Notes: generated from the letters alone by a model not told the origin. A DNA stretch of 64,000 nt from Diphasiastrum complanatum (GCA_029204225.1 CM055105.1:15514256-15578255); one strand, 5' to 3'. Shown: positions 45,987 through 58,238, counted from the stretch's first letter. Made by a program: numbers and translations.

Positions 45987-47896
45987 AATATTGACAGACA
46001 AATCCATTGAGTGTATCATGATGAACAATAGGAGTTCCAATGTAAAGTCCAAAATTGTAGAGTCTTTGATGTTAGACATTCAGAAAATTTTAGATAAAAC
46101 TATAGTTCAGGATGCCTGTGATTTTGCTGGTATTAGCAGAGAAGCATATTCAACAATATTTCAACTTATTAAGGATGCCTTTAAGCAAGTTCGAATTAGA
46201 AAAGTCCCTATCCCTAGGTCATATCACTTGAAGACAGAGAGGAATACATTGAACTTAAGTATGCATAAAATCATTGGTACCCCATTTCATATAGAGGAAG
46301 TGTATGAAACTGATGGAAGATCCATGTCATATAATTCATCCATGTTGATCTAAACCACTTGTTAACATACATGGTCACATTTTATGATATAACCTTAGAA
46401 AAGGTGAATAGTAAAATAATCATAGTACTTAAGTTAGATCAGTCATAGATTGTGAAAGGGCAGAAGATGGAGAGAGTTAGTATAACTCTCATGAATGGTG
46501 CACTATCACAAACAGTGGACCAAAGAGACTTCAAATTTAGTGTCCAGTCCGAAAATGATATATGGTGGTTGGCAGCTTTTCAGATAATTATTATTTTTAT
46601 TAACCAAGTTTATTCCTTACCTTGTTCATAATTCATATTTAAATAAATTGGTTTTATTTATTGGACAAGTACTGAAGGAGAATCAAGATCTATTATCATG
46701 GGTATTCCCTAGGACATCTTACCCTCGAATCATCAAGGACCATATGGAAGGAGGATTTCTCAAAGTTCTAGGAGTTGGAGACTTCAAAGTTGAATGGCAC
46801 TTAGCTGGTGATTTAAAAACATTGAAATGCATGTATAATGTCTCTCACGGTGCTACATCTAAACATCCTTGTTTATACTGCATGAAAATGGCAAAAGATG
46901 TAACTAGAAGTATATGAATTACTAGAGAAGATGCAGATCCAAATTGGAAGCCAGTATTGCCTATTCCCTTGAAAAATTTGCATGTCTGCACTCTTCATAC
47001 AGAAGTTAGGATAATAGAAAAGCTAGTTTATCTTCATATAGTTTTTGCATAGAATAGTAAGCCAGCGCTAGTTGCGAAGGAAGCTATTTGTCGGTTAGAA
47101 ATCAAAAGCAAGACTGCATAAGGGACGTGTCAAAATACAAAAAGATGAAAAGCTTTATGGAAAGTGAGGAAATATGCCAACTAAGGCAAGCATCGGAGGA
47201 GCAAAAGCACGTCAATTCCTATCAAACCATACTGGTAAGGCTTCAAACATTCAACACTCAATTTGGAAAGAAATCGTTGCTGCCACTGAAGACTTAGGAG
47301 TGACCGGCAAATCAAGATTATTGAAAGTTGATGTATGGAGAAAGCTTGACAATATGATTAAGATATTAAGAAAAGACAAATTTTTTGATACTGATAAGAG
47401 AGTTCTACAAAAAACTTGTGTCGATTTTGTTGATGCAGTATCAAAAGCATGGGGAGAAGATCACATCACTCATTACATGGTTACTATGCATGCTCAGAGC
47501 AGCTTTTGATTCACCAGTGTATTTTGTTCCAAGTCCAGGACTGACATTACCATTTTGACATGTGCAGCACATACTAAGAGATCATACATCATTTTTTGCA
47601 AGCACATATGGAAGCCTAAGTGTCTGGTCATCACAAGGGATGGAGAAGTCACATTGTCAAGCACGGGGAACATTTCATCGAAATACACAACATGGATGAA
47701 CCAATGAAAAATGAAACTACATTTACCAATTATTTCAGTGGTTCTACCGTAGAGTTCAAATTCGACAGATCACAAAATATTCAAATTATGACAAATTCAG
47801 AAAAGCTTTCAAATTCATTGAGCAACAAAGAAATTCAGAGATACAAAGTTGCTACAAATGTAAATTGTATTCACAATTATCAATATATACAAAGTA

Positions 47897-49430
47897 TCAT
47901 TCAGAGGTATCTGATACATCCTCTTGTCCAATTGTTGTGCTATCATGCAGTAATTCTCTACTTGCATATGCATCCAGAAGATGCGCATTGTCCTTGTTAC
48001 CACTCAATTCTATATATGTTGCATACAATGAATAATGGGAACTCCTTAATGGTACATTCCCATCTACACATCCTAATATGTTTAAAACATAAGATCTCTT
48101 CACAAAAATTATTTTATTTGCTCTCACAAATTTATGTCCAGCTAAATAATAAGATAAGGCTTTCACAGCCATTATCATTGTCTCTCCAACTGGACTGAAT
48201 TTGGAATGAGCAATGCAAATTTCATTATTTTGAAAGTGCCTCAAGTAGTGACCGAGGCCATTGTCTCTGTGGAAAGATGATGAATGTTGTCTAAAGCCCC
48301 CTCGACGAGTAGCAAAGTCATCGATAAAAAGTGTATTCGACAATTACACCATTGGAGTTTTTAGCACAAATTAAATTCAGCAAAACACATACATCATGTA
48401 AACAAACGTACAGTAAAACATTTAAACTTACACATTCATCATCATCTGTTGCAACTAGATCAGGATGATCTATATTGTGACCACCCATTGAAGAAGAGTC
48501 ATCAACAAATTTCATAACCGATGGACGAGGGAATCCCAGCTGGGCTTGGAATGAAATAAATTCCTCATCAGAAGGCAAACTTCGTCCATGAGCACTAACG
48601 TTTTCCATAGCCTAGGACAAACATTACTCACCAGTTAGAATTCCCTCATCATCATAGTCAATGCCCAACACTAAGTCTTCGGTTTCAAAATTAACAATGT
48701 CATAGAACTCAGTAATGGTGCCTGATAATAGACAAAGCACCTCATCCTCACGATAATTAAAACAGATAAATCTGTCTTTGTAATATACAAATCTTCATTT
48801 ATATAATATTTTGGCAAATCAAAAAAGCATTTAGAATGCACACTAGCAATATTTTCCTCGGTATTGGCATTAGAGCCAATGAAAGCATCCCTCAACATAT
48901 CAGTATCTACACTCAAATATTCATTGTCTTTATCAAGAGTATCAACCAAGAAATGACTGATATCCTTTATAGAATGTTCAGTAGTGGAGGATAAAGGGAT
49001 CTTAGTATCAGGAATCGAAGTATTTGACTCTACTGGGATTTGTACCAAAAGGAAAAACACAAATCCGATTTGATACTCTAGAAAATGACATTTCCGATTA
49101 CAAACATTACATTCACTGGAATTCTTAAATTGATCAAAAAGTTTAGTGTACATCTTGTCTAGCCGCTGCTTATAATGTGAAAAAGTATGTACAAGTTCCG
49201 TGAAATGCATAAATCACAAATTAGACGCAGAGATTGGAGGGGATACTGACTATACCCCTTAATCTGATATACTGGTCATAAAAAACATCAGGACTCTGTT
49301 GTACGATACTGAACACATTTAGAAAAGGCCAGAAGAGGGACTTGAATTACTCTATGCACTCAATTATACAAAAGTCAGAGAGAAAACTAGACAACAAACG
49401 CTCACGACTAGGATCAGAGGAGGAAGCCAT
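47897..49430 (-). pseudogene. ORF2 of GE-2
   Basis: The start at 49430 gives MASSSDPSRERLLSSFLSDF. Readable parts are ELVHTFSHYKQRLDKMYTKL, CNVCNRKCHFLEYQIGFVFF (the Cys cluster), an acidic middle with a frameshift near 48765, the exon 1 end at DDDEC (about 48435), and a second exon 48325-47897 with FIDDFATRRGGFRQHSSSFH, HYLRHFQNNEICIAHSKF and VKRSYVLNILGC. It converges on the transposase gene as in GE-1. Stops and a shift make it a pseudogene. Confidence 0.7.
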
Positions 49431-49960
49431 TGAATAGTATCAGTTCTGTGCGAGAGGGGAGTAACTGAAGATGAAGGGATAACACTACGAACGCACAGAA
49501 GAGATATGTACGAACGACATATCGCTCTTGTGCGCACAAAGAAAGATGTTACAATAAGAGAACAAACAGGATGAGCACAAAAGTGATATGTGATGAAAAT
49601 AGATATAAAATACGTGCGCAGAGACCCGAGAAAGTTGAAAAAGATAACTTTTTGGGGATCATGCCCTTTATAGTCATCTCACACGTGCGAGTCAATGGTC
49701 AAATGCCCATGTGTCATATGATGGTTCGCTCAAATCCTCCACACATGTAAAGCCTACAAAAGACATGTGTCAAATTCTGATTCGTTGGAGTATGACACGT
49801 GTCGTACGATGATTCACTTAAAATCCTCCACACGTGTGAAGTCGTACAAAAGCCATGTGTCATATTCTGATTCGATGGAGTATGACACATGCCGATGTCT
49901 GATTCAAGAACTTTTAACACAGGTGTAAAGGCCACGTGCGACCGCACATGTGCGAAAAAA
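49431..49960. promoter_or_regulatory. GE-2 divergent promoter remnant
   Basis: A TATA-like TTTATA (49668-49673, reverse) lies 238 bp upstream of ORF2, close to the 227 bp in GE-1. About ten ACACGTGT/ACATGTGT/CACGTGC elements lie at 49680-49955. ATATCGCTCTTGTGCGCAC is at 49528-49546, with a reverse relative near 49575. The partner gene is lost. Confidence 0.65.
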
Positions 49961-50147
49961 AATCATGTACACATATTCGCGAGCTTGGATTCAGTTTTAC
50001 TTGTTTTCTTAGAGATGTCATTTTTTATGAGGGAAACATTCCGAAGGTGTCTTCAAGCATGATTGATGGTAAAGTAGATCGACCTTTCGATGGCATCCCC
50101 GTTGGAACTGCTGGTTGCTGTATGGCAATGAAGCTAAGAGGTGCACT
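49961..50147. other. junction sequence of unknown origin
   Basis: It separates GE-2 from the inverted gypsy gag. An open frame includes SSMIDGKVDRPFDGIPVGTA, but no family is recognised. Confidence 0.4.
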
Positions 50148-50885
50148 TCTCGGTCTTTCCTTGCATAACTATGCCTTCTCGCACAACAACTTAAGTAGGG
50201 CATCACATCAAGTAATAAGTCTCCACCTTAGAAAACCAATTCTGTAAGGGATTCCCATTAGAGGAACCAACATAGGTCATAAGCTAGATCTTACCAAGAA
50301 AGTCACAAGCATAATGTGGCTCAGGACCAGCATGACGAGGGAAGGGGTAAAATTCAGGAGGTGGAGTAGTAGGTATGATAGGACTACCAAAAGGACTTCC
50401 AATGGGAGAAGGCATTAGAGTAGTTCCAAAGCTAGGTAAAGATGTCATAGGGGCCTTGCCAGAACCATGATGAGGCTGTATGGCGTCAATCTATGACTGA
50501 AGAGAGGCAAAGCCTGTCATAACAACATCTAAATAGGAAGAAATCCTAGATTAACACTATCAACGGCTTGTTGAATGTGTTCAAGCTAAGGCATTTTGAG
50601 GTGTCTCACTAGTAGATGGAGAGGAAGTAGCCATCAAAAAAGTAGTGATAAGGTGAATAGAAGTAGACAAAAAACTTGAGGGGGAGAACTTTTGTCGTCA
50701 CCCCAACTTAGTCTAGTTCAAAATGACAACCAAAAGAATGTAAACAATGTTGTAAAATTGGAGCAACTAACTAGATATGAAAGCTGCACAAACAAGGCCT
50801 TGAAACAAATTGTAGCTGTCTTAAACAATTTCCGCAAGGCCAAAGGGATGTAAATTGCTCAATGTTCTAGGAGGGTAGCATTCTT
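50148..50885 (-). pseudogene. Ty3/gypsy leader and gag relic, inverted copy
   Basis: The reverse complement matches 11235 to about 11990, including the gag start MATSSPSTS near 50630 and the LLRNWFSKV-type segment near 50240. The joint with GE-3 is at 50885/50886. Confidence 0.8.
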
Positions 50886-51206
50886 CTTTTAGCTCATTCC
50901 AAATTCAGTTCGGTTGGAAGGACAATGATAATGGCTGTGAAAGCCTTATCTTATCATTTAGGTGGACATAAATTTGTGAGAGCAAATAAAATAATTTTTG
51001 TAAAGAGATCTTATGTTTTAAACATATTAGGATTTGTAGATGGGAATGTACCATTAAGGAGTTCCCATTGTTCATTGTATGCAACATATATAGAATTGAG
51101 TGGTAACAAGGACAATGCGCATCTTCTGGATGCATATGCATGTAGAGAATTACTGCATGATAGCACAACAATTGGACAAGAGGATGTATCATATACCTCT
51201 GAATGA
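50886..51206 (+). pseudogene. ORF2 C-terminal fragment of GE-3
   Basis: Open for 93 codons: MIMAVKALSYHLGGHKFVRA, VKRSYVLNILGFVDGNVPLR, SLYATYIELSGNKDNAHLLD and a stop at 51206. It is very close to GE-2 48240-47897. The upstream exon is missing. Confidence 0.8.
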
Positions 51207-51369
51207 TACTTTGTATATTTTGATAATTGTGAATACAATTTACATTTGTAGCAACTTTGTATCTCTGAATTTCTTTGTTGCTCAATGAATTTGCAAGCTT
51301 TTCTGAATTTGTTGTAATTTGAATATTTTGTGATCTGTCGAATTTGAACTCTACGGTAGAACCACTAAA

Positions 51370-53340
51370 ATAATTGGCAAATATAGTTTCATTTTTCGTT
51401 GGTTCCTCCATGTTGTGTATTTCGATGAAATGTTGCCCGTGCTTGCCAATTTGACTTCTCCATCCCTTGTGATGACCAGACACTTAGGCTTCCATATGTG
51501 CTTGCAAAAAATGATGTATGATCTCTTAGTATGTGCTGTACATGTCAAAATGGTAATGTCAGTCCTGCACTTGGAACAAAATATACTGGCGAATCGAAAG
51601 CTGCTCTGAGCATGCATAGTAACCATGTAATGAGTGATGTGATCTTCTCCCCATGCTTTTGATACTGCATCAACAAAATTGACACAAGTTTTTTGTAGAA
51701 CTCTCTAATCAGTATCAAAAATTTTGTCTTTTCTTAATATCTTAATCATATTGTCAAGCTTTCTCTATACATCAACTTTCAATAATCTTGATTTGTCGGT
51801 CACTCCTAAGTCTTCAGTGGCAGCAATGGTTTCTTTCCAGACTGAGTGTTGAATGTTTGAAGCCTTACCAGTATGGTTTGATAGGAATCGACGTGCTTTT
51901 GCTCCTCTGATGCTTGCCTTAGTTGGCATATTTCCTATCTTTCCAGAAAGCTTTTCATCTTTTTGTATTTTGACACGTCCCTTATGCAGTCCTGCTTCTG
52001 ATTTCTAACCGACAAATAGCTTCCTTCGCAATTGATGCTGGCTTACTATTCCATGCAAAAATTATATGAAGATAAACTAGCTTTTCTATTATCCTAACTT
52101 CTGTATGAAGAGTGTAGACATGCACATTTTTCAAGGGAATAGGCAATATTGGCTTCCAGTTTGGATCTGCATCTTCTCTAGTAATTCCTATACTTCTAGT
52201 TACATCTTTTGCCATTTTCATGCAGTATAAACAAGGATGTTTAGATGTAGCACCGTAAGAGACATTATACATGCATTTCAATGTTTTTAAATCACCAGCT
52301 AAGTGCCATTCAACTTTGAAATCTCCAACTCCTAGAACTTTGAGAAATCCTCCTTCCATATGGTCCTTGATGATCCGAGGGTAAGATGTCCTAGAGAATA
52401 TCCATGATAATATATCGTGATTCTCCTTCAGTACTTGTCCAATAAATAAAACCAATTTAGTTAAATATGAATTATGAACAAGGTAAGGAATAAAACTTAG
52501 TTAATAAAAATAATAATTACCTAAAAAGCTGCCAACCACCATATATCATTTTCGGACTGGACACTAAATTTGAAGTCTCCTTGGTCCACTGTTTGTGATA
52601 GTGCACCATTCGTGAGAGTTATACTAACTCTCTCCATCTTCTACCCTTTCACAATCTCTGACTCATCTAACTTAAGTACTATGATTATTTTACTATTCAC
52701 CTTTTCTAAGGTTATATCATAAAATGTGACCATTTATGTTAACAAGTGATTTAGATCAACAAGGATGAATTATATGACATGGATCTTCCATCAGTTTCAT
52801 ACACTTCCTCTATATGAAATGGGGTACCAATGATTTTATGCATAATTAAGTTCAATGTATTCCTCTCTGTCTTCAAGTGATATGACCTAGCGATAGGGAC
52901 TTTTCTAATTCGAACTTGCTTAAAGGCATCCCTAATAAGTTGAAATATTGTTGAATATGCTTCTCTGCTAATACCAGCAAAATCATAGGCACCCTGAACT
53001 ATATTTTATCTAAAATTTTTTGAATGTCTAACATCAAAGACTCCACAATTTTGGACTTTACATTGGAACTCCTATTGTTCATCATGATACACTCAATGGA
53101 TTTGTCTGTCAATATTGAGCCCAACGACATTGCAATTGATGCATTGTCCTTTATATTCTGAAGAGCTACTAACGCAGATCTACAAAAAAAAGGCCAGATA
53201 GTTAGCTTATAGTAGCAGAAATAAAACGATAATCAAGTTACAAAAAATCAGAGTATGCTTACTTGAATGTTCGAATTTTCTATTTCGATAACCTCCTTTT
53301 GAAAGGGTCTGAATATCCTTGCAACTTTCTTGATTTCGTA
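51370..53340 (-). pseudogene. candidate transposase of GE-3, N-terminus truncated
   Basis: Exon A starts inside at QESCKDIQTLSKGGYRNRKF. Exon B has VALQNIKDNASIAMSLGSIL uninterrupted, then DKSIECIMMNNRSSN. It includes the copia target site intact. Exon C reads VLKENHDILSWIFSRTSYPR, WHLAGDLKTLKCMYNVSYGA, HPCLYCMKMAKDVTRS. Exon D has SSQGMEKSNWQAR-type sequence near 51430. The exon B donor is intact (GTAATT) whereas GE-2 lost it. Several stops are present. Confidence 0.7.
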
Positions 53341-55506
53341 CGTCATGATGATCCCTCAAGATTTTCTTCCTCAAGTTGATGTTGTCTGGAACATATACTC
53401 TGCGTTGTTTATAAACAACCATTTGGTCTTTCCAAGTGAAATGTTTACAAGGCTTTCCCAGTTGGAATTAGATCATTAGATTCTTAGCCAACGCATCTAC
53501 ACCATAGTTCTCTTTGATTTCTTGGAGTAGACCGGTCACCTGGGTTGAAACCGTCGCCATCAAGTGCTCCTGTCTACTGAGTGCATCTGCTACCACATTA
53601 TTCTTTCTCGCCGTATGTAGAATGTCTATATTGAATTTCGAGAGAAAGTTTTGCCATCCCATCTGCTTTGGCGTGAGCATACCTTGGGATGAGAAGTACT
53701 TAAGTGATACGTTGTTAGTGAACGTCTTAAAGGGCTTTCCTGCCACATAATGTCTCCAATGCTCCACTGCTTGTACGACTGCAACCATTTCTTTTTCGTG
53801 AGTTGGCCATCATCGTTCTACATCACTTAATTTATTTGAAAAATATGCAACTGGTTTTCCCTCTTGCATCAACACGGCCCCAATAGCAAAGTTTGACGCA
53901 TCTGTATGTATTTCGAACGGTTTGCTAAAGTCCAATAGGACAAGAATGGGTTCTTGAGTGATCCGTCGCTTTAGTTCTTGGAACGCTGCTTCACATTCCG
54001 ATGTCCATGTCATTTTGAGATGAGTCTTTGTCTGCTCCAACAATGGTGCCACAATTTTGCTAAATGCCTCAATGAATCTCCTGTAAAAATTACATAGCCC
54101 CATAAAGGATTTGATGCCATGAATGGTTTTAGGTGCTAGCCAATCCAAGATAGCCTTGATCTTCTTAGGATCCATTCAAATCCGTCCGTGGCCTATAACA
54201 TGTCCAAGGAAATCAACTTCCTCCACCACAAACTCACATTTCTCTCTTTTCGCGAACAAGCAGTTCCTCCTCAGTCGTTGGAGAACTGTCCTTAAATGTT
54301 TAATGTGATCTTTAAGGCTCCGGCTAAATACTAATATGTCATCGATGTAAACAATGACAAATTCATCCAGACAGTCTTGAAAAATATTGTTCATCAACGT
54401 GCAAAAAGTGGCTGGTGCGTTTGTTAGACCGAATGGCATCACTAGGAACTCGTGACTCCCATACCGTGTTCGAAACGTCGTTTTGTGCTCATCAGCTTTA
54501 GCTATTCGAATTTGATGATATCCAGATCTGAGATCTATTTGGCTAAAATATTTGGCATGTTTGAGCTGGTCGAACATGTCATCAATTCTAGGCATGGGGT
54601 ACTTGTTCTTGATGGTACTCTTGTTAAGCATGAGATAATCCACACACATTCGAAGAGTTTTATCCGCCTTTTCCACGAACAACACTGGGGCTCCAAAAGG
54701 TGAAGCGCTAGGTCTAATAAAACCTTTGTCTATCAATTCACCAAGTTGTCATTTCAGTTCCGCCAACTCCTCTTGTGACATTTTGTACGGTGCTCATGAA
54801 GTTGGCTCCGTTCTTGGTACCAACTCAATTTTATGGTCCACTGGTCTTCGAAGAGGTAGCTTAGCTGGGAGTTCCTCCGGAAACACATCGCTAAATTCTT
54901 CTAGCAGATCTGCCACTTCTTTTGGCAAGTTTTCTTGTCGCACGCTTTTCCCTTCTGGGACTTCTCGGCAGATGCAAAGAAAGCACTTTGAGCTTTTCCC
55001 TTTCGCCATTCTTTTCATCGCTAATGCTGCAACCAGATTTTGTTCAATATCGGTATCCTTAGCATTTCCTTCGGGCAGAGCTTTTGTCACGCAGATTTGT
55101 CCCTTGTAATCCAAGAGGACCAAGTTTGAGCTCCTACCCAAAACTACGATACAGTGTTCATTTAACCAAGGGAGGCCCAAAATCACATCGAAGGCATCCA
55201 TCTCTAAATCAAAAAGCTAAGTTTAGCCTTCCATCTTCCAATCTGCACCGTGATGTTCAATGTCTCTTTGTCTGCATCTAGTGCTCCCTTCACTGTTCCT
55301 ACCTTGAGAGTAGATGTAACATTCCTGGTTGGCAAGCTGAATTGTTCCACTACGCTCCTTGAGATATAGTTATGTGAAGCTTCGGAGTCGATCATGAAAT
55401 CTGATTTCCTCCCCGCGATCTTTCCTGATAAGAATAACAATCTTGAACCAGTCTTGGGGGTTGCCCCATGGAAGTTCCTTTCCATGCTTGTGTGTCGTCC
55501 ACTCAT
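53340..55506 (-). pseudogene. gypsy protease-RT-RNase H-integrase start
   Basis: Protease: SDFMIDSEASHNYISRSVV (DSG changed to DSE) and FDVILGLPWLNEH, with a frame break near 55202. RT (54736-54176): [56 protein letters not shown] and the catalytic [13 protein letters not shown] stop follows HVIGHGRI. RNase H at 54175-53468: ETHTDASNFAIGA-type IHTDASNFAIGAVLMQEGKP and VADALSRQEH. The integrase N-terminus RVYVPDNINLRKKILRDHHD ends at the junction. The key YIDD box is intact, but the polyprotein is broken in several places. Confidence 0.92.
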
Positions 55507-56215
55507 AAATGTAAGCTCCTCTCACAACTCCCAACTAGATCAGATCACCTGGATCAAAACAAGTAGTCAGGGATAATTCAGGTCCAGGCAAGCACACCAC
55601 AAATGAACATACCAACCAAAGCTAAACAGAGGATCCCTCTCAAGTCACATTCCCCTTGAGACCGGACGTAGGGCCTTTGCCTAGCCGCACCCACACAAAT
55701 CTATCACATAATTAGCCCACAGGGAAACATCCATCCAACCATCCGTGTTTTCACCATTAAGCAACACATTACCTTAGTCACGCCCCACCACTTTTTCGTC
55801 GATAGCCCTTATAGCTAAACGATCGGCAGCTATCCCGCATCGGCAGCTAACCATCCGTGCTTTACACCCGAATTCAAACAACATCTCTGTATCAATGGTT
55901 AACCCGTACAGTTTGAATATGTCGCCCCGCACCCCACAAGGTACAGATCGTGCTTTCACCTACCTAGGCAGCACTTTGCCTCATCCGTCCTACGTGCAGA
56001 CAGCGCCAGGCCCGAACCGTGAGAATTGACCCTGCTTTTACACATCGAGGGCAGCACTTTGACTCACCAAGTCCCCCGTTCTGCCGACCACCCTGACCGT
56101 GGACGCACCCGTGCTTACACTGTGGGCAACGGTTGTCCTGACAAATCCCAAAACGTGGCCATCCCTGTGAGACTTGCGTAGCTGACCGGCTAGCGCCGGC
56201 GCCTCAAAGGGCGCT
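55507..56215 (-). other. gypsy leader region
   Basis: It contains four or five GTGCT..AGCAC-type units (near 55740, 55860, 55950, 56030 and 56110) homologous to 22330-22730. No gag frame is recognisable between here and the protease, so gag seems deleted. The expected primer site near 56200 is degraded. Confidence 0.6.
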
Positions 56216-57080
56216 GGGACTTGAGCGTTTTCCCAACACGCGCTTAAGTCTAACATTCATCCATCATGCACTTATGTGAAAGCCCACTCAGAAACAAAAC
56301 AAGCTTAACCATTCAGATTTAAGAAAACTGGAATCCCAACCAACCCGAAAGCCAACTCAGAATCCGTCCCCAAAAGGTAACCAAAGGCAAAGACAAGCCA
56401 CACATGAAACCCAAGGCATAGTGGTCGCCAAATTGACCAATTGGCATAGCGGCAAGCCCCACGTCGATGATGAGGACCCTTAGGCACCGGCGATGCAAAA
56501 AGGTTGTACTAAGGGTCCTTCCACTTGGACCAGTCCCGGAGGCGAAACCGAAATAGTAATTATCCCCAAGGATCAACTTTATTAGATTTGGAAGAGGTTA
56601 CATTCATACATAGACTGACCGGTCTCGGGGCCACCAACACATGCTGGGCATTGTGCCTGGCTCGGGCTGGTAGAGGGAGCTGAGACCTGGCGACTGGATT
56701 CCTGGCACAGGTTGAGCTGCCCAAGTTTCTGTCTGCCGGACTCCCCCTATAGTTCTGATGGGATTCGGCGCACCCCCTCTGTTCTGAAACATAGTGCTTT
56801 CTGGTAAAGCACGCCTTTTAGGAATTAGTTTTTATTTTGCTGATTAAGCCTCGCAAGGCTGGCAGAATCAATCTGGCTCCCTGACATGGGTCCCGGGAGC
56901 CGTCCCGGTGGCAGAATCAACTTGCTTCCTGACTAGGCCATGACTCGAGCTCCAGAGCTAGCTCATGACTTGTGACTACTTGACTGGCTCACCACAGGTC
57001 GGAGGCTCAGTCCTTGACGTTCTAACTTGCTCTGGGACCTTAGGGAGCATCACTCCTTAGAGTCTTACAGGGCACACTAG
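56215..57080 (-). repeat. diverged gypsy LTR
   Basis: The stretch 56590-56815 (GGTTACATT.., CCTATAGTT.., GATTCGGC.., CTGGTAAAGCAC) aligns loosely with 59120-59330 of the non-autonomous LTR. The outer edge is approximate. Confidence 0.5.
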
Positions 57081-57138
57081 GTGCACCTGCATCAGCTTTA
57101 CAACACTATGGCTGCATACAGTCTGAACAATGGAAATG

Positions 57139-57267
<129 letters not shown>

Positions 57268-57299
57268 TGCTCTCTCTCTCACACTTCAAAGGATTCCAT

Positions 57300-58169
57300 T
57301 TTGACGGCATACGACCGCATTTTATCACAAAGGACCGCAAAGTCAACGATTGTGATCACATACCAAGCACATCAAGTTTGACGAATCAAGAACGATGGTT
57401 GACGATGATCCAGTCGGCTAAGAGATTCTCAACAAGTAGTATTACGACCTGCCCACACTGACAAAGGGAGCAGACCCTGAACATTTGGATCAAGACCTCA
57501 AAAGCCCCAACCCTTCGAATGATCTCTACAAGAGTTACGGTTGGTCGCAGGTCCAGACCGTGCTTGCGGTCCAGAGCTCCACAGTCACTGGAGGGTTCCC
57601 AACCGGTGATGCTTAGTTACCAGAATTTTGTTCACAATGACAGCCAAGAAGCTACTTTTACAACTAACATGTCCTCGCAGCGCAGCAATTCGGTTTCTGC
57701 AAGCTGGTCCAATACACACACCGTAAAGTTTGATCAGAAGATCAACTATTCGATCGAGTTTGGGGCTAAAGTTGGCGGAGAAAGTAGCTTGTCCTATCAG
57801 TATGCATTTGGTGAGAGCGGGTCAAAATCCGCGACCACCACTCTAAGTTCAGGGTCAGGAGTGACTGTGAAGGTACCCCCGCATCAAACCAAGCACGCAA
57901 TCCTTACCGCCTCTAAAGGCCAAATGAAAGTCTGGATCGTTTATGAAGCCCATCTAACTGGAGTTACCGCAATCAATTGCGATCCTCCGTACCAGGGACA
58001 TCACTTCTGGTCTTTAGATATCGGTGGCGCCATGAGCAGCGGCTCCATTACCAACAAAATTACTATCACTGAGGACATTGCGTTGGACTACTACTCCAAC
58101 TCCACGGTCGAGGTTGGGGATGGACCAGCGCCACAGCACCTGGTGAAGTCGATCGATCATGGATCTTAG
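57300..58169 (+). pseudogene. aerolysin / ETX-MTX2-like pore-forming protein, degraded
   Basis: The open C-terminal part (to the stop at 58169) shows SASWSNTHTVKFDQKI, a Ser/Thr-rich alternating strand FGAKVGGESSLSYQYAFGES, and VTVKVPPHQTKHAIL followed by VWIVYEAHLTG. This is the arrangement of the aerolysin-type membrane-insertion domain: two amphipathic strands around a hairpin, then a VPP turn. Upstream coding sequence is in another frame and has stops (about 57390-57610), with a break near 57610. The 5' end runs into the microsatellite. Plant members occur in seed plants, mosses and ferns, and some have anti-insect activity (family knowledge). It is not expected to give a functional protein. 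Confidence 0.75.
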
Positions 58170-58238
58170 TATTCTCGTATGATGGGCATCTTGTAGTAAG
58201 TAAAATAATGTCACGCATAGTAGCTATTATAGTTGCAT

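Larger units (their letters stand above)
39777..45991. other. 5-bp target duplication AATAT around the copia
   Basis: AATAT occurs at 39777-39781 and 45987-45991. Joining the flanks gives GCTCAATATTGACAGAC, which is present uninterrupted in GE-3 (53109-53125, reverse strand). This is direct evidence of the empty site. Confidence 0.97.
38988..47850 (+). pseudogene. candidate transposase of GE-2, split by copia
   Basis: Exon A (38988-39624) starts MTTLYHLRLDIPNGLAPIQR and has SAADRSRYRVEGKKNLDL followed by TAG at 39126, where GE-1 has Trp. Exon B starts at 39714, is interrupted after IKDNASIGMSLGSI by the copia, and resumes at 45992 with SIECIMMNNRSS to SYHLKTERNTLNLSMHK. Its donor is mutated (GT to AT at 46584). 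Exon C (46669-47479) carries WHLAGDLKTLKCMYNVSHGA and HPCLYCMKMAKDV. Exon D (from 47568) carries HILRDHTSFFASTYGSLSVW and SSQGMEKSHCQARG. The candidate D, D and E are present, as in GE-1. Several stops and shifts disable it. Confidence 0.65.
38515..49960. mobile_element. GE-2: second copy of the multi-gene element, right end truncated
   Basis: The left terminal repeat CATTAGAGGAAGTTTGAATA and AAAAAGACCCTTT start at 38515. Then come a subterminal region with repeated GAGCgCCATCTCCAAAT strings (38790-38910), the transposase-like gene, ORF2 and the divergent promoter. It stops at about 49960 before the H3-Ulp1 start. A 6.2-kb copia is nested at 39782-45986. Without that insert GE-2 would be about 5.2 kb. 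Confidence 0.7.
50886..53340 (-). mobile_element. GE-3: inverted, doubly truncated copy
   Basis: Holds the last part of ORF2 (plus strand, 50886-51206) and most of the transposase-like gene (minus strand, 53340-51370). With GE-2 (45992-48240) it forms an imperfect palindrome with arms of about 2.3 kb. It is cut by a gypsy gag at 50885 and by gypsy pol at 53340. Confidence 0.75.
53340..57080 (-). mobile_element. Ty3/gypsy retrotransposon (chromovirus-like), truncated
   Basis: On the minus strand: a diverged LTR (about 57080-56215), a leader with hairpin repeats (56185-55740), no recognisable gag, then protease, RT, RNase H and an integrase start cut off at 53340 by fusion to GE-3. The leader and LTR are related to those of the 5-kb non-autonomous element, so this is a plausible autonomous partner lineage. 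Confidence 0.8.
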
